Both the position numbers and the translations under genes were made by a program. Shown here piece after piece: positions 1 through 12,490 of a DNA stretch of 64,000 nt. Within the stretch, counting starts at the first letter, position 1. Each line of letters opens with the position of its first letter. This DNA comes from Parietaria judaica (lineage: Eukaryota > Streptophyta > Magnoliopsida > Rosales > Urticaceae), in assembly GCA_954871525.1 (NCBI GenBank), contig OX940862.1:34712232-34776231 (forward strand), read 5' to 3'. The notes below the pieces were generated by a model that was not told the origin of the DNA, did not search any database, and was given only the letters and a program-made list of their open reading frames with translations.

Positions 1-783
1 CTTTTTCTTCCACAATGCTCATAGGTTGACGGGTACAAACTATCCACTCAGTCATCCACTCTCTAAGTTGAATAGGGTCAATAACATGTACCTGCGGCTC
101 ACCTACCTCGTCGGGGTCGTCACCAAGGAAGCATTTCTTTTTATGATTGGTAATTAGGGAGGTGCCCGTTATTGCTCGTGCGTCAATTTGTAGTCCGCAT
201 TTTTTGCATGTGGCGATCTTTTGTTTGCATTCGTTTTCATCAATGAATCGATTTTCATGGTAGAAATTCCAAATGGGCGCCCAACTTGCTCTCCCATAAG
301 CTAATTTTGATCTTATTTCTCCGCGAACCGATACCTCTCATCGAGCCTCGGATAGAATCCCGTTGTGATGTCGGATTTGCTAAATCTTCGTGCTCAATTA
401 CAACAATGTCGTTTGGTTCCTCCATGGGTTGACTGTCCTGCATGTTAGAATAAAAAAAAAAAAAAAGCATCCGAACCCCCCTCGGCACGACAAAGTTGAT
501 TATAAAGATTTTGAGTAACGTGTGCCGTGTTCGCTTGTATATGCGCAAAGGTACGAACATGACTCAGCCTCAAAGATCGTTGTGTGTCATCGGGGTAATC
601 CGGGTTAGGTGGATATGGAAATATAACGTCCGGTAACATCTTTGGTCTATATCCCTCGGTAGTGGATTGCAAACCGGCTAGCATAAAGCCAGTATTTTCA
701 TTTGGCAACACCATATTCGTCTTATGGTTGCTATTATTTCTGATGCGTGTACTGAAGAAACCGTCATTGTTTGACGGTTCCAT
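1..783 (-). pseudogene. hAT transposase 5' fragment, runs off the window edge
   Basis: The minus strand from 783 encodes an N-terminal exon with the motif YPPNPDYPDDTQRSLR, then after a probable intron acceptor near 317-319 a BED-type zinc finger (TCKKCG, then NHKKKC) starting around SWAPIWNFYHENRF and continuing to position 1. The same order and the same motifs occur in the hAT element at 50.2-54.3 kb (PNPDYPDDTVRSLRPS; WNFFHEDRH; ATCKKCG; RHAKEC), so this is the 5' half of a related but clearly different hAT transposase. An A/T run at about 449-463 and a frame change between the two first-exon pieces suggest it is broken. The ATG is taken at 783. No terminal inverted repeat or target duplication could be fixed because the other end lies outside the window. 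Confidence 0.75.
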
Positions 784-959
784 ACTATGGAAATATATAT
801 GAATACTATAATATAATGAATGATTTATAGGGAGACAAGTTATAGGAATCGTTGTTGTGTATGAGAAAGACGCACTATGAGAAAATAATTAAAATGAGGG
901 TATTTATAAGATTTAATAATTGTAAATAAGTAAGGGATTAAAGTGTACATAATTTTTGA

Positions 960-1830
960 ATGTCAAGTGTTCGTCAGTTACTTGTTATATAATTTCTTAG
1001 TAGTAGTTTGTCTTATCTATTTTGTGTTTTATGGCATTATATGTTACTATTGTTTTCATGTGTTTTTACTTTGTACTCCTCCTCCTCCTCCTCCTTTATA
1101 TGTTCTCTAACTATTTTGTAATTTCTGGTACTGTGTAATTTGTGTGGTTACTCGATGTGTAATCCCTGGTATTTTATGTTTGTATTGTTTTCATGTGTTT
1201 TGACTTTGTAGTTTTTCTTCCTTATTTTCTTTATATGTTCTCTAGCTATTTTGTAATTTATGGTACTGTGTAATTTGTGTGGTTACTCGATGTATAATTT
1301 CTGGTATTGTATGTTTGTATTGTTTTTATGTGTTTTAACTTGGTCTTCTTCTTCTTCTTCTTCTTCTTTATTTGTTCTCTATCTATTTTGTAATTTCTGG
1401 TACTGTGTAATTTGTGTGGTTACTCGATGTGTAATTTATGGTATTGTATATTTGTATTGTTTTCATGTGTTTTTACTTTGTAGTATTCTTCTTGTTCTTC
1501 TTGTTTATATGTTCCCGAGCTATTTTGTAATTTCTGGTACTGTGTAATTTGTATGATTACTCGATGTGTAATTTATGGTATTCTATGTTTGTATTGTTTT
1601 CATGTGTTTTTACTTTGTAGTTTTTCTTCTTCTTCTTTAATGTTCTCTAGCTATTTTGTAATTTCTGGTATTGTGTAATTTGTGTGGTTACTCGATTTTC
1701 ATTTTCTGGTATTGTATGTTTGTATTGTTCTCATGTGTTTTTACTTTGTATTTTTTCACCTTCTTCTTTATATGTTCTCTATCTATTTTGTAATTTTTGG
1801 TACTGTGTAATTTGTGTGGTTACTCGATGC
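960..1830. repeat. Tandem repeat array, about 133-bp period, 6-7 copies
   Basis: The block built around CTATTTTGTAATTTCTGG, then TTTGTGTGGTTACTCGATG and TTTCATGTGTTTTTACTTTG recurs with starts near 1016, 1111, 1246, 1383, 1520, 1651 and 1783, giving spacings of mostly 131-137 bases. Each unit carries its own pyrimidine triplet run (CTC in one, CTT in others) that varies in length and accounts for the variation in period. The open frame at 1260-1547 is a by-product of the repeat and is not taken as a gene. Confidence 0.85.
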
Positions 1831-2428
1831 ATTTAAATTAATTTCTATTAAGTAATTTTGGGTAATTTAAATCATTTATGCATCTTAATATATCTATTAG
1901 ATATCACATAATGTAAGAAAAACCAACGTTTTTTTTAGAGGGAGAATATCAATGGTAGAAAAACCAACGTTTTTTTAGAGGGAGAATATCAATGGTTAAT
2001 GTATTATACATATTAAAAATAACTACAGTCACTCTACGAACCACTAGGTTTAGTTGTATATAATGAACATACAGATTAGTTATGTGTATTATGATTATAC
2101 TATACGAATGTTCAGAGATTTGAGCAGTAAACATTTATGATAAAGATTAATGATGTTCATATGAAATTATCTATAGCTGCATTGCAGTGCACTATTTACT
2201 AAAACTATTTTAACCACAATTACTAATGCTTTTGTAAAGATAAACTAAGCATAATATCATTAATGTATAGCTAATAGCTATACATTTATAACTTTGTTAG
2301 GGCCAACACTCAGAGCACTGTGCTTTTACTTTTTACATATCTATATCTTCTTCTTTTTTTGGGATATATATATATATATATATATATATGAGCAATAGGT
2401 ACATATTATATTGTATATATATTGCTAA
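1831..2428. other. AT-rich intergenic DNA with a 40-bp direct duplication
   Basis: No gene is visible. Two adjacent copies of a roughly 40-base unit lie at 1916-1956 and 1957-1996, differing by one T in a homopolymer. A (TA)n microsatellite is at about 2365-2390, directly before the MITE that starts at 2429. Confidence 0.7.
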
Positions 2429-3343
2429 GGGTGTGTTTGTTTACATTAAGATTAAGACGTCTTAATCTGAATGCAAATCTGAATATTAAGATGTGACATC
2501 TGAATCTGAATGAATACAAATTAAGTCTGTTTGTTTTTTAGATCTGAATACAGATCTGAATGCATCTTTATTTTTTCGAACTAAATTTTTTATTAGCTTT
2601 AATAAATGCTTATTTTTTTAAATAAAAATACAAACATAAAATTAATTTAATTATATGATGAAATGTAAATAATTTTTTAAACACTAATTTATATATTTTT
2701 TATAATAATAACACTAATAATAATAATAATTTATAATAAATTTTAATCTAATACATTTTCTTAAATACTTCAACTTGAAAATGATACATTATAGGCAAAT
2801 TCTATCGTATAATAGCATTTTTTTATAATCAATTTTTATATATATTTTATTTTAATGATTATTTGATTTATTTATATTAATAAATTTGTTAATTTATATT
2901 TATAAAATGTAAAATTATATATAACATTTTAAATATATGAACTAATAATATATCTTTCTAACTTTTAGTTATAAATTTAAGATAATTTTATATTTTAATA
3001 TATTTTTATTAAAAAATCAAAATTCATAATTTTTTTTTAAAACGTCGAAAATATATCTTTCCACCTATCATTGGATTCGTCTTGTCTCAAGCTTTCCAAT
3101 GGTATTTTTTATGACTCCATCGGAGATATATAAATAAAGTTATGGAGTTTTGAAGTTTTTTGTTAAGAAAGTAATTAGGAGAGAGAATCTGAATGCCATT
3201 AAGTTACTTTTGCAAATCTGATTCATTAAGAGGCAAAAAGATACATTAAGATGTTTAAAAAAGAAAAAAAACAAATGCACTTAATAGACTTAAATCTGGC
3301 CCATTAAGATTAAGAGGTCTATTAAGTGCAAACAAACACACCC
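2429..3343. mobile_element. Tourist-like (PIF/Harbinger) MITE, 915 bp
   Basis: The element starts GGGTGTGTTTGTTT and ends AAACAAACACACCC, a perfect 14-bp terminal inverted repeat, and is flanked by TAA at 2426-2428 and 3344-3346. A 3-bp TAA/TTA duplication with this kind of terminus is characteristic of PIF/Harbinger Tourist elements. The interior is AT-rich, carries repeated TCTGAATG-type words near both ends, and has no coding capacity. A diverged relative starts near 60908. Confidence 0.8.
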
Positions 3344-3346
3344 TAA

Positions 3347-3990
3347 ATGTTAACCATGATGTGATATCCTTGTCATTTTCCTATGGGACATGGGGACTTG
3401 TTGGGTCGTGGCTTTTTGATAGTATTAGATATCAGCTTTTCTAGTCATCGAAAATGATTATTAATAGGGTTTCGAGGTATATCATAGAAACAGTAACTCC
3501 TATTTTATGAAGTGTAAGCGATCAAACAAGAAAAACCCGTTCATATTGAAAAATGCTTTTTTTTTTTTTCTGAGATGGCTAATCAGCTTCAAGCTGCACT
3601 TCATGAGTTCACGAGTTAGGGAATTATTAACTTATAAATTTAGGGAATTATTAACTTAGCTACTTAGACACGAGTTAGGACCGGACATAAAAATATTATT
3701 TAATCGAGGTTATTAATTTATCGAAGTTCTATTGTATCACTATTCTAATATTATACATGACATATACTTATTTATTAATATTTGGTACTTAACTTATATA
3801 TAATAAGAGTTTTAGTACTTTGTCCGGCTCAAAAAAATCAAACTTAATGTTATTTAAAAAAAAAAGTGTTTGCGCCGCGAATATTCTTTTTCTTTATAGT
3901 TGACTGCGCCACGTCAGCTAGAATACGACGTCTTTTCATATTCCCTCAAATTCTAGAAAATAATAATATTAAAACATATTATTCTTACGG
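3347..3990. repeat. Intergenic DNA with a dispersed repeat copy (about 3605-3745, minus)
   Basis: The stretch upstream of the G3BP gene has no reading frame of note. At 3605-3745 it carries, on the minus strand, a sequence of the type ATAGAACTTCGATAAATTAA, then CCTCGATTAAATAATATTTT, then a GTCCGGTCCTAACTCG segment. The same arrangement recurs at about 14618-14780 and 41280-41460 on the plus strand, so this is a dispersed family. Its superfamily was not determined. Confidence 0.5.
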
Positions 3991-4839
3991 CAAAAGAACC
4001 ACCGTCTCTGACTGTGTCTGTGCGTATGTGTGTGTGTATATATGAATATTTGTAACGCCTTTTATTCTTCTCTCTTTCTCGCTCACTCTCTACTCTTCTT
4101 TCCCTCGCTCACTCGCTTTCTCTCTCGGCGAAACCCTAACCGGAGCTGCTCCGAGCTCGGAGAATCGGCACTACGCAGTCGATCACTCCTTGTCTCTCAC
4201 CGCGCTCTCCCTTCAAATCTAGCCTCGTTCTCGCTCAGGTACTGTTTGATTTCTCTCGCTCTCTCCTTCGCTTTCGCGCGCTGAACCACACCTACTTCGT
4301 GTTGCTAGCTTCATGATTCTGTCTATGAGGTTTCACTCTGCTCTTTGAGCCGGTGCTATTCTCGACGTAATATACTGAAGGAGACGAAAGTGTCGTTTTC
4401 GCGATCATACTCAGCTTTTGGTTGTGAAATGAGATTCTGTTCTTTTTATAACCAGTGATTTTGGTTTTGCGCTTTTTATTCGAATAGTTTCCATTAACAT
4501 TTCTTCGCTCTCTGCTCATATGAATCAGTATCTGTTTGTTTACTCAATTGAAAGCTTGTATTCCTTGAACGTTCTGTTCGTCCCTGTTTTTTTATTTTAT
4601 TTTATTTTATTTTTTTATAGAGGATGATAGCTTGAAAGTGAAACCATAGGATTTTTATTTATTTATTATTTTCTAGGTTTTTTAATGTTATTTTTATTGT
4701 ACTGCAGCAGTAAGGAAATGGAAGTTTGAGAAAAATTTGTGTCGGATACAGTAGAATTACAGATTATGATTATGAGGTTATGCAGCTATATTTGCAGAGG
4801 TTTTGATTGATTTGTTTGGTTTACGCAGATCGAACTGTA

Positions 4840-5867
4840 ATGGCGTCTCCGGTGCAGGAAGAGCCTCTTGCAACTCCCCCTCCTACTGCTGATGTTGTAT
4901 GTGTTAATACCGATTAATATACTTCATTTTCTTTACTGTCGATCTGCTTTGAGAATATCAGTTCTTACTTCCGTTGAATATAGGTCGGCAATGTCTTCGT
5001 GGATCAGTACTATCATATCTTGCATAAGTCCCCCGAGCTCGTTCACCGGTTTTATCTGGACAAAAGTAGTCTCAGTCGGGTTGAACAAAATGGAATGATG
5101 AGTATTACAACTACCATGGAAGTGAGTCCTTATGATGCCATTATCTTGAGCTTTTATGTGTTGCTTGTTTAGTTTTGTATGGTCATTTTCTTCATGTGAA
5201 ATACTTGTGTTTATTTGCAGCATAGAGGCATATAAATTATGAAATTTGAAAAGTTTGTATATATTGGTATTGGTATTGGTATTGGTATTGGTAATTGTCT
5301 TGTTTATTTTTGTGAGACAACCGTTCTATTCAATCTGCTCTCAAAGTAAGCTATATCTTTCATATGAGATATTAAACCCGGTTTGTATTCACATGTCTAT
5401 TTATTACTCCTTTTTATGCATCTCTTCAGCATCTCAACTAGGTATGTAGTGTTAGCTATGTAGATCCGACACTTCTGGTAATTTATTGGTTATTTTTTGG
5501 CAGGCAATCAATGAGAAGATCGTGTCTCTTGATTATGGGAACCTCAGATCAGAGATTACAGCAGTTGATTCCCAAGATTCTTACAACGGTGGAGTCTTTG
5601 TTCTCGTAAACGGGTATATGATTGAGAGGGACAACTCGAGGAAGTATTTCGCTCAGAGTTTTTTCTTAGCACCACAAGACAGTGGCTACTATGTCTTGAA
5701 TGATGTTTTCAGATATGTAGATGACAGTGGAATTGAAAACGGAGAACCGGTCATCGACTATGAGAAACCTATTACTACTGATCCTGGTATTGTGAATTTT
5801 AGTTGCTATCTTTTGCAAACCTGTTATGTTATCTAATCTTTACCTAATGCCCTTTGAGAATATCTTT

Positions 5868-5946
<79 letters not shown>

Positions 5947-8224
5947 CTGTTCTGACTCTTCTGCTTTGCCAGACATTTGCACTCCAGAAATCGCAGTCAT
6001 AAATGTCGATGAATCTGAAGAGGAGAAACTCAGCGAGCATGGAAACGCAGAAGAACTAGTGGCACAAGAGAAAGTGCCAGTTTCAGAAGTGGTTGAAATT
6101 CCAGATGATTCACAGCCAGTTGAATGTAAACCCAAAACTGAAGAAGCCCCGAAGAAGTCATATGCCTCAATTCTGGGCAGTCAACATGTAATATCTAGTG
6201 CCTTTGATCGTGTTACTTAAATTTATGCGTTCAAATTGCGATATATATGCAATGTATTTTACTCCTAGCAAGTGAGTGCTCACAGAAAATTTTATCTTGT
6301 TGCTCCAGGTCAAGGCTGCTCAGAAGAAAGTAGCGCCTCTGTCAGCTCCCTCATCTGCCCCCGTGAGGACCGAACCAAAGAACCAAGAGCAAGTTGTCGC
6401 TGCTCCAACTCCAGTCCCGGTTGTTGAAACTGTACCAAATCCAAATCCAAATCCAAGTGTCACTGAGAATGAGCACATTCAAGAGGTTGAAGGTATGTTG
6501 TTCTGCTTTTTATGGGGGTCAAATCATATTGATTATGATGTCGCTACTTGTGCACATACTTAACTCTATGATTTTACTCGTGTTGCGGGAATATCAGAGG
6601 GTTATTCAATTTACTTAAAAGGTCTTCCCTCGAATGCAACACTGGCCATAGTCGAGACTGAATTCAAGAAATTTGGACCAATTAAGAGTAATGGTGTGCA
6701 AGTTAGAATGCAAAAGGTATGATTAGTTTGTCCGTGAGATGAATTTTCCTCTTTCTAGTCTGTTGGCTGTTTCTCCATCAATAACATCTCTGAATCAATT
6801 CATCACTAGGGATTTTGGTATGGATTTGTGGAATTCGAGGCGGCAAGTTCTGTTCGCAGCGCTTTGGAGGTATTTCTTCAATTTTTAATCTGTGTCTGAC
6901 TGTCGTATTCAAATTTTTGCTTTGAACAATCGAATATAAGAGCAGAGCAGTATATCTTTTAAGCTGATGTCTTGCATTTCCACCATTTTCTTCTGAAGTT
7001 CTGTGAGCTGCAATCTTTCTTATGTTTAATCGTGCTGTGATTGGTGTTGTAGGCATCACCTATCCTTATGGGTGGACGCCAAGTTGTCATAGAGGAAAAG
7101 AGGTCAACTTTTCGAGGTAAGTCCGCGTTTAGTGTATTTTCTTCTTCATTTAAGAAACTCGAATAAGCAAATTAAACTTGCAAAATACTTTCTAACTTTT
7201 TGCAACGACCCTTGTATCCGGATAAGATAGTAACCAACATATTAGGAAGATGATCTCGCAGATATCTGATGTTCTTGTGCGTATAAAGTCCTCAATTATT
7301 TTTTTATTCGACGTGTATTTGCGCCATAAGTACCCAATTCTTAGCTAATTTTGCTGCCATATTACCAAACCTTTTTTTTATCCGCAATAATACCCAAGGC
7401 CCAAAAAACAATGCCAACTTTGAATTCCATCCACAAATATTTAGCAAATGTTATTGGGAGATACGTGTCACCTCCCTTTTTTTGAAATTTTTCGTGAGTG
7501 ACGTGTCCCAATAACATAAGAAAGATTGCAGCTCACAGCTCACAGAATTCCATCCACAAACAATAGCGAATGTTGTCATGAGGATGTAAAATAACTGTCG
7601 TTTTTTAGATTCAGATTACTATTTAACATTGCCGTCAGAAGAATTTGGGATGTATGCTGCCTAAATTGACTAAAGATTGAGCAGAGTACTAACGCCGCAA
7701 ATATCCATTTTAATCTAGCATTAGCTGTAGTTAGGAGTCCGATGTACGTACACCAGCTGTACAAAAGTCGAATCTTAGGATTAATGAGGACATTACTGAA
7801 TTTACTTCACAAAGAATAATTTACGTAATTCATATTGAAAAAACGACACATCGTCTTGTGTGTAGGGAATGTTAGGGGAAGGCATCCATCCGCAAGAGGC
7901 AACAATGGATATAGGAATGACGGAGCAACAAGAGGTCGTTACCACGGTGGCGTCGGGGGATATTATGGTCGCGGTGATTATAACGGCAGGGGAGACATTG
8001 GGAACAGAAATGGCAATGCTGCTGATTATAATGGGAGAGAATTCGGCAGCAGGAACGGAAGTGGTGATTACAATGGGAGAGGAAACTTTGGAACTAGAAG
8101 CGGCTATAATCGAGTGGGACCGAGGCACGAAAGCTACGGCCGTGCGGATCGTGGAAATGGATTTGCTGATCCCGTGCATGAAACCTCTAGGAGCTCGGCG
8201 AACCAGGTTTCAGCCTCTGCTTGA
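4840..8224 (+). CDS. G3BP: G3BP-like protein: NTF2 domain + RRM + RGG tail
   Basis: The nine coding exons read 4840-4896, 4984-5121, 5504-5786, 5973-6187, 6309-6492, 6598-6716, 6810-6869, 7053-7116 and 7866-8224; all phases agree and give 492 residues. A 5' UTR exon appears to end at 4238 (CAG|GTACTG), rejoining at 4829. Residues about 16-135 form an NTF2 domain (VGNVFVDQYYHIL, then VFVLVNGYM and FAQSFFLAPQ). An acidic, proline-rich linker follows, then an RRM at about 293-370 (RNP2 IYLKGLP, RNP1 FWYGFVEF) and a Gly/Arg/Asn-rich tail (RGRYHGG, DYNGRG repeats). This is the plant G3BP layout; family members bind RNA and assemble into cytoplasmic stress granules. The start is the first ATG of the NTF2 frame. 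Intron 4 contains a long TTTC microsatellite just upstream of its acceptor. Function is by family, not tested. Confidence 0.93.
5864..5945. repeat. (CTTT)n microsatellite, about 20 units, in intron 4 of the G3BP gene
   Basis: An uninterrupted CTTT run ends 27 bases before the acceptor AG at 5971-5972 and so forms most of the polypyrimidine tract of that intron. The Lys/Glu/Arg open frames on the opposite strand are translations of this run, not genes. Confidence 0.95.
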
Positions 8225-9228
8225 GACTTTGACTTCGAGGGGGATCGATTCTGTGAAGACGGGGATAGAATAGAGATAGGGGGAGGGATGTGTCCAATTT
8301 TTCATGGATGGTTTAAGGGATTTTTTCTACAGGGTTGATCGCTAACCATTTTTTGGAGTATTTTAGTGACGGGGTATTATTGGGTTATTGGATTGGATTG
8401 GATTTTCATTGGAGTTCTTGGTAGTTTGTAGTAAAAACGAATCAGGTTAACAGGCTCGTGGAAAAATTTCAATTTCATGACCAGTTTGGATTTATATGTA
8501 GCTTATAAATTTGATGTGAACATCTTCTGCCATTTACTTTCTCTGTACGAATGACGGCAAACCCAACCCGATATTGTGGCACTGAACGGCATCAATACAT
8601 GCGTGGCTGCGTGCATTAATAATCTCGGGGGTGAAATCAGGGTAGGTTATCAATCTAGGCCGACCCGGTTTTTTAACGCCTCTAAGGAAATCGGTCAAAG
8701 ACCGGGCTTGGGAGCCAAAAGTCCACCCTGTTAGGGATTTTACGTGAAAACAATATCTGAAGCGACTGATAATGGCAGTCTCGTTATAAATCGGTGGAAA
8801 AAAGAAACTCCGAAATTGAATCACAGCAAGGCTCAATTCTGCTTTAAAACTCAAATGTGAATAAATAAATATACATATATATATTATATGAAAAAATAAT
8901 TTGAAAAATCTCCTTATGACAACATTCGCTTTCTTTATATCTTTTCCTCCAATGGAGCTTTAACAAACCACGATCTAAGCCTTTCTATGGTCGTCATACC
9001 GTAGCTACTTGCCCATATATCGTAACATATAATTATACCCAGGTTTATTACACTTCTATAAACATATTTTGCGGCGAAATAAACCTAGAATTCATATAAC
9101 AAAACTATGCTACACTTGCACTAATTCAACACAGAATAGCTCGAAAACCCACCGCGAACTTAGATGTGGGATTTGAATTTGTTTTACACTCCGCTCAGTT
9201 TGGAATCCCAGAGCCTGAGAATGGTTCA
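8225..9228. other. Convergent 3' ends of the G3BP and GAUT8 genes
   Basis: This is 3' UTR of the plus-strand G3BP gene (probably to about 8510) and of the minus-strand GAUT8 gene. I see no further gene; the open frames here have no recognisable content. Confidence 0.5.
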
Positions 9229-11395
9229 TCAGGCGCCAAAATTGCAGGCTTGAACGAAATCCAAATCGTAGTCGACGTACTTTGTCCATAGCGGCTTGAA
9301 CTGGTTCATTGCAATGTCGAGCCAGGGCTTCATGTTCCCGTTGAAGTGCACCACGGCTGCGTTCCGGATCTCCTCCATACTGATGCTCGGATTGTACCCC
9401 AATCCAAGAACGTGCCACGATTTGTCCAGCGGCTTTGTGGTGGAGTAGTACGTGATCAAACCTGGCGGCAAGGTGCCCAACTTCCAGAGGGTACGGTTTT
9501 CGTTCTGCATCAAGAACAGGACCAAAAGTTATTGACCGTACATAATGGAAACAGGAGACTATGTACACTTTATTAGTTTCCATAAACAAGTTTCTCGATG
9601 TTCCAATTTTCCATGATAAATATGAGCGAAATACTCAACAAACGACGAATATTACCAGGAATTTCACAGGGTGAAATATGATATCTTACCAGGTTCTGCC
9701 AGTAGTGATACTCTTCTGTGCATTTCTCCCTTCTCCAAGCATCCAAATCAAAGAAGTTCATCCCATAAGCCCAAGCACACGCCTTCGGATTGAACTTCTC
9801 CTTGATCAACGGGTGTGAGAAATTCATGTACTGCGCGTAACGATGGAATGACCCAAAGCAAGTCTCCACCGCCCCGTTCACTTTCCCATCCATATCGATC
9901 TTCCAAAGCCCTGTTAAGTCCTTCTGCACCACGATATCATCGTCCAAAAACAGAATCCTGTGCAATTTCGGGTACATTTCCGGCAGATAAAACCTAAGAT
10001 GGTTCAATATTGAGAGGTACTTCGGGTTTCTGAACTTCATGTTGGTTGTGTCCTTGGTTGCATTCTCAAGCTTGTTCTCGAAGTAGAACTTTTGCAAGTT
10101 TGCAGATTCCAGTTGCCGAAGCACGGGTACATATGACGAGTTCAAGAACTTATAGTCTTCAACAGCTTTCACTTCGATGTGTGATCCGTTGTAATCCTTA
10201 AGTTTGAACATAACTTGCATTGCTCCGAGATTCATTTTGTCAGTGACAACATGAAACACGTGCTTCCACGGCTCATCGGCGTTCTTCACAGCAGAATTAA
10301 CCACCACGGAGGCTGCAAGCACATTGTCTGAAAAAATAGCATAATGATACAGCGTCGGATCCTCAAACTCTGGAGGCATTGATTTCCCTTCATCTGTATA
10401 CAATTCCGGGTGCGCAATTCGCTCTTCCATCAATCGCATTGCAAGGCAATGCACGCTTTTGGGGATTGATTTCGCAGCAATCAAGCTAGAGAAAGCTCCT
10501 TGCTTCTTGGCTTTCGTCAACAACTCATTCACTTGGAAAATCGTGTCCTTAAGCTTCTGAATCTTGAGCTGGTTGTCGAAAGACTCCTTCGCTTCCGATA
10601 TCACTTGCCTGGTCACTTTGATACGCTCTTTCACCTCCTTCTCGAACTGCCGCAACACCGATTCGTCAATGGAGAGCGCGTCGGAAGCCAACAGAGACTG
10701 ATACGAAGGTTTGCTCAGAAGATCATTGTAGCTACGAGAAAGCTCGGCGAAGACCCGGACAAGCTTAGAGTTCTCAAGCTTCAACTTTCGCGCAAAGACA
10801 GCGTAAGTAAGCGCCAGAGCTTTGTGATCATCGGCTTGCTTCCGGATCTGATCAAATCTAGGCTTTAGAGGATCCGATTTAAGCGCCAGCATGGTCCTTC
10901 TCGTCGAGTCAACTCGGTCAGAGCCCGAGACAAAACCCTAATTGGACAAATTCACCCAGAAACCTTGATTAGATGCTACAATCAATTATTCAGCCCTAAT
11001 TTCATCTCAAAAACACAAAATTATTGACCCACGTTTTTCATTTCACATCCAATTCTAAAACTTCGTGACACTAGAATAATCCATTTCTCATAGATCCATT
11101 TCCTCGCTAGGATTATCAATTGCGGTATTTTTCTCAGAAGAATCAATGAAAGAGAATTCGAAAGTTGTATCACCCGAAGCAAAATCAGTTTTCGCTCCTG
11201 AGAAATGGGATCAACAGTACTTACAAAGTGGCCGAGATCGGAAGATCTGGAGCGAGAAGTGAAGAGGAAAGAGAGCGAGAGGCAGAAGAGAACGACGACG
11301 GAGACGACGAAACCCAAAGCTCTGAGAGAAACGCCGACATTCCGGCCCGCTCCTCCGCCCGATCCCGCGCGCGGAGGCGCTCTCGGGTTCGCCAT
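9229..11395 (-). CDS. GAUT8: GAUT8/QUASIMODO1-type galacturonosyltransferase (GT8)
   Basis: Three minus-strand exons, 11225-11395, 9690-10937 and 9229-9504, join in phase to 564 residues, against about 559 for Arabidopsis QUA1. Exon 1 gives a short cytosolic N-terminus and one membrane anchor (residues about 24-46), as expected for a type II Golgi protein. Exon 2 holds a coiled-coil stem (FEKEVKERIKVTRQVI) and the GT8 catalytic core with the metal-binding LFLDDDIVVQKDL near residue 389. The last exon holds the conserved VVHFNGNMKPWLD and ends CNFGA. Wording such as KDTTNMKFRNPKYLSILNHL and NPKACAWAYGMNFFD matches GAUT8 rather than GAUT9 as I remember them. The enzyme class adds galacturonic acid to homogalacturonan in pectin synthesis. 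The start MANPRAPP is chosen because QUA1 also begins MAN; an upstream in-frame ATG at 11521 would add 42 residues. Confidence 0.95.
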
Positions 11396-12154
11396 TGTCG
11401 GCTTCGATGCGACCTTCGATTCGAAGGAGAAGAAGAGAGCGAGATCTGAGAGTGGGCTTCCCTTTGTTTTCACTCTCACTGTCTCTCTCGCTCTCAATCT
11501 CACTGCTTTTGAGAGAGCCAATTCGAGTGCCCAAAAACGACAACGATATATATATTTATATATATATATATGTGTGTGTATATATATATATGTATATGTG
11601 TGTATATATATGTATAATCAGTTATTGTTGGTGTGAAATGGTGAATGTGAAGTTGAAGTGGCAAACGAGTGGCAGCAACGCGGGGCTGTCTCCACCGACG
11701 CCCTTTTTCGGTGTTAAATTCAGATCATTATGAAAAAGATCATCTAAAATTATGTGGGGATTGAAAATTATTTTTGTAATAATTAAAATGTTAGTGGCAA
11801 ATGTATCTATGTTTATTCAGAAAAAGTGCCCGAGTTGTACTAAAATGTAGGACATGTATCTTTCGTCTCTATTTAGTCACTGGACTTTTATTTACCACGT
11901 TTTATTTATGAGGATAGGTGGTAACTAAAGGTACAATGACACGTCACTATTAATTAACGAGGATGAATGGAAACAGAAAACACCCTAAATATTGTTACTC
12001 AATTTAAGTAATTTGGTCTTTACAAATGAAACTTATGAACATAAGCTAATTTCATCTTAATTTTGATACATTTGCCGTTATTATTTTTATATTTAAAATT
12101 TTGGAAGTTAAAACAAGTATAACCTTTAAAGGTCTAAGTTACAAGGATGCTCTA
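11396..12154. promoter_or_regulatory. GAUT8 5' UTR/promoter side and flanking intergenic DNA
   Basis: The 5' UTR region is rich in AGAGAG/CTCTCT (about 11420-11520). A TATATA/TGTGTATA microsatellite at about 11546-11610 lies beyond it and could include the TATA element for the minus-strand gene. From 11640 to 12154 I see no gene. Confidence 0.4.
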
Positions 12155-12490
12155 TTTTCCTTAGGGTAAATGAGGCAAATGCCCATTTGTGGCTCAAGGT
12201 TTAAAAAAAATGCCCATTTCTAATTATGGAAATCATAACTACCAACAAATTGAAATATGGACTAAATTACCCTTCTAATTTTTAAACCACATTTAATTAT
12301 AATTCGTTTTTTAAATTAAAATAAAAAATAATTTTTTCCTCAAATGTAGCAAATTGAATAAATTAATTAAAAACAAATCTCCCCTATTAATTAGTATTAT
12401 TTTTTATTAGCTCTAACAAATCACTTTTAATATTCTCTATTTTAACGATTAAAATCTAAAATTTATTTTCCTATTAATCTATATTTATTT

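Noticed and set aside
4030..4284. 84-residue plus-strand ORF in front of the G3BP gene
   Set aside because: It lies across the 5' UTR exon and into the leader intron and reads as CT-rich leader sequence.
7869..8273. Alternative plus frame and an antisense frame over the last G3BP exon
   Set aside because: The phase-consistent frame encodes the RGG-type tail; the others are shadows.
9110..9589. Minus-strand ORF of 159 residues overlapping the GAUT8 last exon
   Set aside because: A different frame of the same exon; the phase-consistent one encodes the conserved GT8 C-terminus.
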